Shown in pieces: positions 6,743 to 9,439 of a DNA stretch of 9,439 nucleotides. Position 1 is the first letter of the stretch. Every line of letters begins with the position of its first letter. Position numbers and translations under genes: made by a program. The notes under the pieces are model-generated. The model worked only from the letters and a program-made list of their open reading frames with translations. It had not been told where the DNA came from and made no database searches. This DNA is from Chloroflexota bacterium (GTDB lineage Bacteria; Chloroflexota; Dehalococcoidia; Lucifugimonadales; JADFKI01), in the NCBI GenBank assembly GCA_024648655.1, contig JAGGDZ010000416.1:1-9439 (forward strand). Reading direction: 5' to 3'.

Positions 6743-6805
6743 TCAATCAACCATTAGAGGCATGAGTGCCAGGGGTATTAGGGCAAAAACCACGAGCTTA
6801 AGCAT
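6743..6805 (-). CDS. Possible 20-codon hydrophobic mini-ORF
   Basis: An ATG three bases past the lysC stop opens a 20-codon frame, MLKLVVFALIPLALMPLMVD, ending in TGA at 6745-6743. The peptide has a lysine near the N-terminus and then almost only hydrophobic residues, as in single-span small membrane proteins. The ribosome-binding site is poor, and a chance ORF in the 85-base lysC/glycosyltransferase gap is quite possible. Confidence 0.2.
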   Translation of the reverse strand: MLKLVVFALIPLALMPLMVD

Positions 6806-6808
6806 CAC

Positions 6809-8041
6809 TTATTCTTGCGGCACATCCAGCTGGAATGCGTCGTGGAGAGCGCAGGCGGCGGCGGCAATCTGGGACTCACCGACGAGGCAGGTTATGCGAA
6901 TTTCGGATGTGGTTATTGCATCGATATTGATGTCCTTGTCCGCGAGAGCGCGGAACATCTGCGATGCGTAGCCGGGAGCATCCTGCATGCCGGAGCCTAC
7001 GATGCTCACCTTGGCGAGGGTATCATCGCTCTCTGTACCCCTGCTGCCGAGTTCCCTGACGACAGGCTCGACCACATCCAAGGCGCGCGGAAGATCGGTG
7101 CGCGTAACGGTAAATGTCATATCGGTCGTGCCGTCCACGCTCGCGTTCTGCACGATGACGTCCACGCTGATGTCTGCCTGAGCCAAAGGCTCAAACAGGC
7201 TTGCAGCGATACCGGGGCGGTCGATTACACCCAACACCGTTATCTTGGCGACATTTGTGTCTGTCGCGATTCCGCGCACCCGGTTACGAATCTCGCCCAC
7301 ATTGCTGTTCATTTCTATGTCTCCGTGAATCAGAGTTCCGGCGGCGTCGGAAAAGCTGGACGCAACTAGAACCGGAACGTCGTAGTGCATACCCATTTCG
7401 ATAGAGCGAGGATTCATCTTAGCGCCGTAGCTTGCAAGTTCCAGCATCTCCTCGAAGCCGACCTCGTCCAGCTTTCGCGCATTCGGCACAAGGCGAGGGT
7501 CGGCGGTGTAGATGCCGTCCACATCAGTATAGACTTCGCAGCGGTCGGCTTCGACGCCGGCGGCTATCGCGACTGCCGTAGTATCAGAGCCGCCGCGACC
7601 CAGAGTGGTAATGTCCATGTCCTCTGTAATCCCCTGGAAGCCCGCGACAATAACGATGTTGCCCTTATCGACTTCGCTGATGATGCGCTCCGGCGACACC
7701 CCGGCGATACGCGCCCTGCCGTAGCTGGAATCGGTGCGTATGCCCGCCTGCGCCCCACTAAGGCTTACGGACTCGTAGCCCATAGAGCGCAGCGCCATCG
7801 CCATCAACGTGCAGGACACCAGCTCTCCGGTAGAGAGCAGGACATCCATCTCTCTCGCGTCCGGCCGATCCGTTACCTCATTAGCCAGGTCAATGAGGTC
7901 GTCTGTGGTATCGCCCATAGCAGACACGACGGCGACAACGCTGTTGCCTGCGTCTTTGCTGCGCGCGATGCGCTCGGCGACGTTCCGTATCTTGTTGGCG
8001 TCGGCTAGGGAGCTTCCGCCGTATTTTTGTACGATTAGCAT
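6809..8041 (-). CDS. lysC: Aspartate kinase with two ACT domains
   Basis: A 410-residue monofunctional aspartokinase that phosphorylates aspartate with ATP, the first committed step to lysine, threonine and methionine. The amino-acid-kinase domain shows KYGGSS (6-11), STGE (70-73), GFQG (134-137), TTLGRGGSD (145-153) and the nucleotide-binding YTDVDGIYTADPR (171-183). Two ACT domains follow (about 264-335, with VLGVIDRPGIAASLF; and 344-405, with IVGSGMQDAPG and SEIRITCLV), the usual site for lysine and/or threonine feedback. There is no homoserine dehydrogenase fusion. Length and layout match the Bacillus aspartokinase II / Corynebacterium LysC class, whose members also make a separate regulatory subunit from an internal start; a candidate start exists here at codon 244. 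The ATG at 8041-8039 begins at the canonical MLIVQKYGGSS; the upstream GAAAGA is a modest ribosome-binding site. It lies 24 bases past the orphan ORF and in the same direction as thrB. Confidence 0.96.
   Translation of the reverse strand: MLIVQKYGGSSLADANKIRNVAERIARSKDAGNSVVAVVSAMGDTTDDLIDLANEVTDRPDAREMDVLLSTGELVSCTLMAMALRSMGYESVSLSGAQAGIRTDSSYGRARIAGVSPERIISEVDKGNIVIVAGFQGITEDMDITTLGRGGSDTTAVAIAAGVEADRCEVYTDVDGIYTADPRLVPNARKLDEVGFEEMLELASYGAKMNPRSIEMGMHYDVPVLVASSFSDAAGTLIHGDIEMNSNVGEIRNRVRGIATDTNVAKITVLGVIDRPGIAASLFEPLAQADISVDVIVQNASVDGTTDMTFTVTRTDLPRALDVVEPVVRELGSRGTESDDTLAKVSIVGSGMQDAPGYASQMFRALADKDINIDAITTSEIRITCLVGESQIAAAACALHDAFQLDVPQE
7310..7324 (-). promoter_or_regulatory. Candidate internal ribosome-binding site and start in lysC
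   Basis: On the minus strand GGAG (7324-7321) precedes by 8 bases the in-frame ATG (7312-7310) of codon 244. Initiation there would give a 167-residue polypeptide holding both ACT domains, similar in size and position to the beta subunits known for Bacillus subtilis aspartokinase II and Corynebacterium glutamicum LysC. Sequence-based inference only. Confidence 0.5.
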
Positions 8042-8065
8042 AGGAATCTTTCAGTTGTCGGTCGG

Positions 8066-8347
8066 TCAGTCCACAAGTTCTGGGTGTTTATTTGTGTACT
8101 TCATGAAATTGTACTCATCAAGAAGCTTCACAAGCTGAGAGATGCTGATTGTTGATGGCAATTTTTTGTCGTGATAGCAGGACTTCAACCTCTGAATCAG
8201 AGTAGCATGGCAACGATTTTGATTTTTCTCTATTCCATCAACAGCATCTTTGACAAGCCGTTGCACTTCAGCCAGAAATCCGGTTGCATATTCAGTTATG
8301 TCGGAGTAGTAATAAGCATTCTGCCCATTTTGTTGGTTTCTGGCCAA
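8066..8347 (-). CDS. Uncharacterised 93-residue protein between thrB and lysC
   Basis: A 93-codon frame starting at TTG (8347-8345), two bases past the thrB stop, and ending 24 bases before lysC. Upstream AGG lies about 9 bases from the TTG; the only in-frame ATG is close to the C-terminus. The product is polar and probably helical (TGFLAEVQRLVKDAVDGIEK at 22-41; ISQLVKLLDEYNF at about 69-81) with Tyr- and Asn-rich ends; there is no signal peptide or membrane segment. G+C counts 115 of 282 (41%), whereas single sampled 60-base lines of lysC (7681-7740) and thrB (8941-9000) count 41 and 43. Such a composition contrast inside an amino-acid biosynthesis operon suggests later insertion. I recognise no family; the short helical layout would be compatible with a small complex subunit or an antitoxin-like protein, but nothing supports either. 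It could be non-coding insert DNA, though an open frame of this length fitted between both neighbours favours a gene. Confidence 0.55.
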   Translation of the reverse strand: MARNQQNGQNAYYYSDITEYATGFLAEVQRLVKDAVDGIEKNQNRCHATLIQRLKSCYHDKKLPSTISISQLVKLLDEYNFMKYTNKHPELVD

Positions 8348-8349
8348 TC

Positions 8350-9276
8350 CTATCGACCTACTATGTGCGCTCCAAGCGTGGTTGGCTGCGTAACCTTGAT
8401 TGCGCCATTGACGCCGGACTTCATAGCGGCGTCCGCCATTTCGTATCCGATGGTATATTCACGGTCTCGCGCGAGCGCCAACACACTCGAGCCTGCGCCC
8501 GAAAGGAAGACGCCCAGCGCACCTGCCGACATCGCCGCGCGAAAGATGTTCTTCATCGGAAAGAATATCTGCTGACGCGCGGGCTGGTGCAGCATGTCCT
8601 CGGTGGCAACGGCAAGATGTTCAAGGTTGCCGCTTGCCAGAGCGTTCACCAGTAGCGCAGTTCTGCCTATGTTAAACACCGCATCCTGTCTGTCGATCAT
8701 CTTCGGCAGCAGTCCACGCGCCTCTTCCGTAGGCATCGGGACATCGGGCACGAATAGAATCGCCTTCAGTTCATCAGGCACACTGATGGATTCAGTCAGA
8801 AATCCATTTCCGTCGCTGACGACGATACGACAGCCTCCCATTACTGCTGCCGCCGCATTGTCGGGATGGCCCTCTATCTCCGCCGCAAGCTCCAGTATCC
8901 GTTCCCGCGATAAGTTGGCGCCACACAGAGCGCTGCCCGCCAGCAACCCGCCGGCGACCGCAGCCGCGCTGCTGCCAAGCCCTCGACCGAGCGGGATATT
9001 GTTTTCGCACGCCATCCGCACTTCGGGCACCGGCAGTCCAATACCATCGTAAATGCGCCTGAAAGAACTGTACACCAGGTTGTCGTAGCCCGTGGAGAGG
9101 CTGTCTTTTCCCTCACCGCTGATGGAAACGATGCCAGCGCCGGCTTCTCCATCGTCAGTTTCCCCGCCGTCGATTTCAACGAATATCGTGTTCCAGATGT
9201 CCAGCGCCATCCCTAGACAGTCGAAGCCCGGTCCCATATTCGCAGTCGTCGCGGGCACCTTTACCGTAACCTTCAA
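8350..9276 (-). CDS. thrB: Homoserine kinase
   Basis: A 308-residue GHMP-family kinase that phosphorylates homoserine to O-phosphohomoserine, the penultimate step to threonine. The three GHMP motifs are clear: motif 1 VPATTANMGPGFDCLGMAL (7-25), motif 2 with the ATP phosphate loop PLGRGLGSSAAA (95-106), and motif 3 GVFLSGAGSSVLAL (255-268). EGHPDN (135-140) is the conserved homoserine kinase segment between motifs 2 and 3. Length is normal for the family. Translation appears to start at TTG (9276-9274): the protein then opens MKVTVKVPATTAN as in relatives, no ATG or GTG lies between it and the in-frame stop at 9309-9307, and a GGGG run lies about 8 bases upstream. The TTG overlaps the stop of an upstream frame (TTGA), implying coupling. 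Thr synthase and homoserine dehydrogenase genes are not seen; they may lie beyond the right edge or elsewhere. Confidence 0.95.
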   Translation of the reverse strand: MKVTVKVPATTANMGPGFDCLGMALDIWNTIFVEIDGGETDDGEAGAGIVSISGEGKDSLSTGYDNLVYSSFRRIYDGIGLPVPEVRMACENNIPLGRGLGSSAAAVAGGLLAGSALCGANLSRERILELAAEIEGHPDNAAAAVMGGCRIVVSDGNGFLTESISVPDELKAILFVPDVPMPTEEARGLLPKMIDRQDAVFNIGRTALLVNALASGNLEHLAVATEDMLHQPARQQIFFPMKNIFRAAMSAGALGVFLSGAGSSVLALARDREYTIGYEMADAAMKSGVNGAIKVTQPTTLGAHIVGR

Positions 9277-9439
9277 TTTTTCAGCCCCAGCAGGTATTTG
9301 AGATACTCATTGCAAAAGACATATACCGGCGAAAATTTTGTTGCCAGTGGCAAGCCTATCAGATACAGGCACTTGGATAAAGGCACACAAAGCCGCCAAG
9401 CAGAGTTACCGGACAGAATTACCACCGGCCGGCAGGTGT
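9273..9439 (-). CDS. Possible C-terminal end of an unidentified gene (5' end outside window)
   Basis: Reading leftward from the right edge, one frame has 55 codons with no stop before TGA at 9275-9273, which overlaps the thrB TTG start as TTGA. The product ends FSPVYVFCNEYLKYLLGLKN and is rather hydrophobic, with several Cys and Leu residues. I do not recognise it. The stop/start overlap with thrB is what an upstream operon gene would show, but 55 codons is too short to exclude a chance open frame over a thrB leader or promoter region. Confidence 0.4.
   Translation of the reverse strand, partial: TCRPVVILSGNSAWRLCVPLSKCLYLIGLPLATKFSPVYVFCNEYLKYLLGLKN

Noticed and set aside
7385..8008. 207-codon + strand open frame
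   Set aside because: Antisense of lysC; His/Arg/Val-rich shadow sequence.
8066..8347. CRISPR type III small-subunit (Csm2-like) identity for the orphan ORF
   Set aside because: Only a vague helical resemblance around ISQLVKLLDEYNF; no cas genes or CRISPR array in the window.

Overview
The window reads as a chromosomal stretch of a moderately GC-rich bacterium. A limonene-monooxygenase-type flavin oxidoreductase, a retropepsin-like aspartic protease, a minimal HAD phosphatase beside RNase PH, and an archaeal/eukaryal-style pair of polyprenyl-phosphate glycosyltransferase domains together suggest Chloroflexota (Dehalococcoidia/SAR202-like). That placement is inference from gene content only. 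No rRNA, tRNA, CRISPR array, transposase or phage gene was recognised.

Left part, + strand: the 3' end of a secreted-type Calx-beta repeat protein (2-1021), then a GC-rich spacer holding a convincing sigma70-type promoter (1152-1180). From it could be transcribed a four-gene cluster: LimB-like flavin-dependent oxidoreductase (1231-2403), minimal HAD hydrolase (2451-2828), retropepsin-like protease (2828-3214, start overlapping the HAD stop) and RNase PH (3231-3962). RNase PH is the one housekeeping RNA-processing gene in this group.

Middle and right, - strand: a TPR protein with an acidic tail (3988-4854) converges on rph across a 25-bp gap with a small hairpin. Upstream of it lies an AT-rich 354-bp spacer with an inverted repeat and one copy of a 30-bp tandem duplication that copies the end of the neighbouring gene. 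Then, in transcription order from the right edge: the end of an unidentified ORF, homoserine kinase thrB, a 93-codon AT-rich orphan ORF, aspartate kinase lysC, and a 504-residue protein with two fused GT2 domains (Alg5-like then Dpm1-like). Short gaps suggest one transcription unit.

LysC and ThrB catalyse the first step of the aspartate pathway and the homoserine-to-phosphohomoserine step towards threonine; homoserine dehydrogenase, aspartate-semialdehyde dehydrogenase and threonine synthase are not in the window. Most genes are conserved and ordinary. Points worth a second look are the fused double glycosyltransferase and its duplicated 3' end, an internal ribosome-binding site in lysC that would yield a separate regulatory subunit, the orphan ORF between thrB and lysC, the acidic-tailed TPR protein and the overlapping HAD/protease pair. 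I found no clear evidence of a wholly new multi-gene system.
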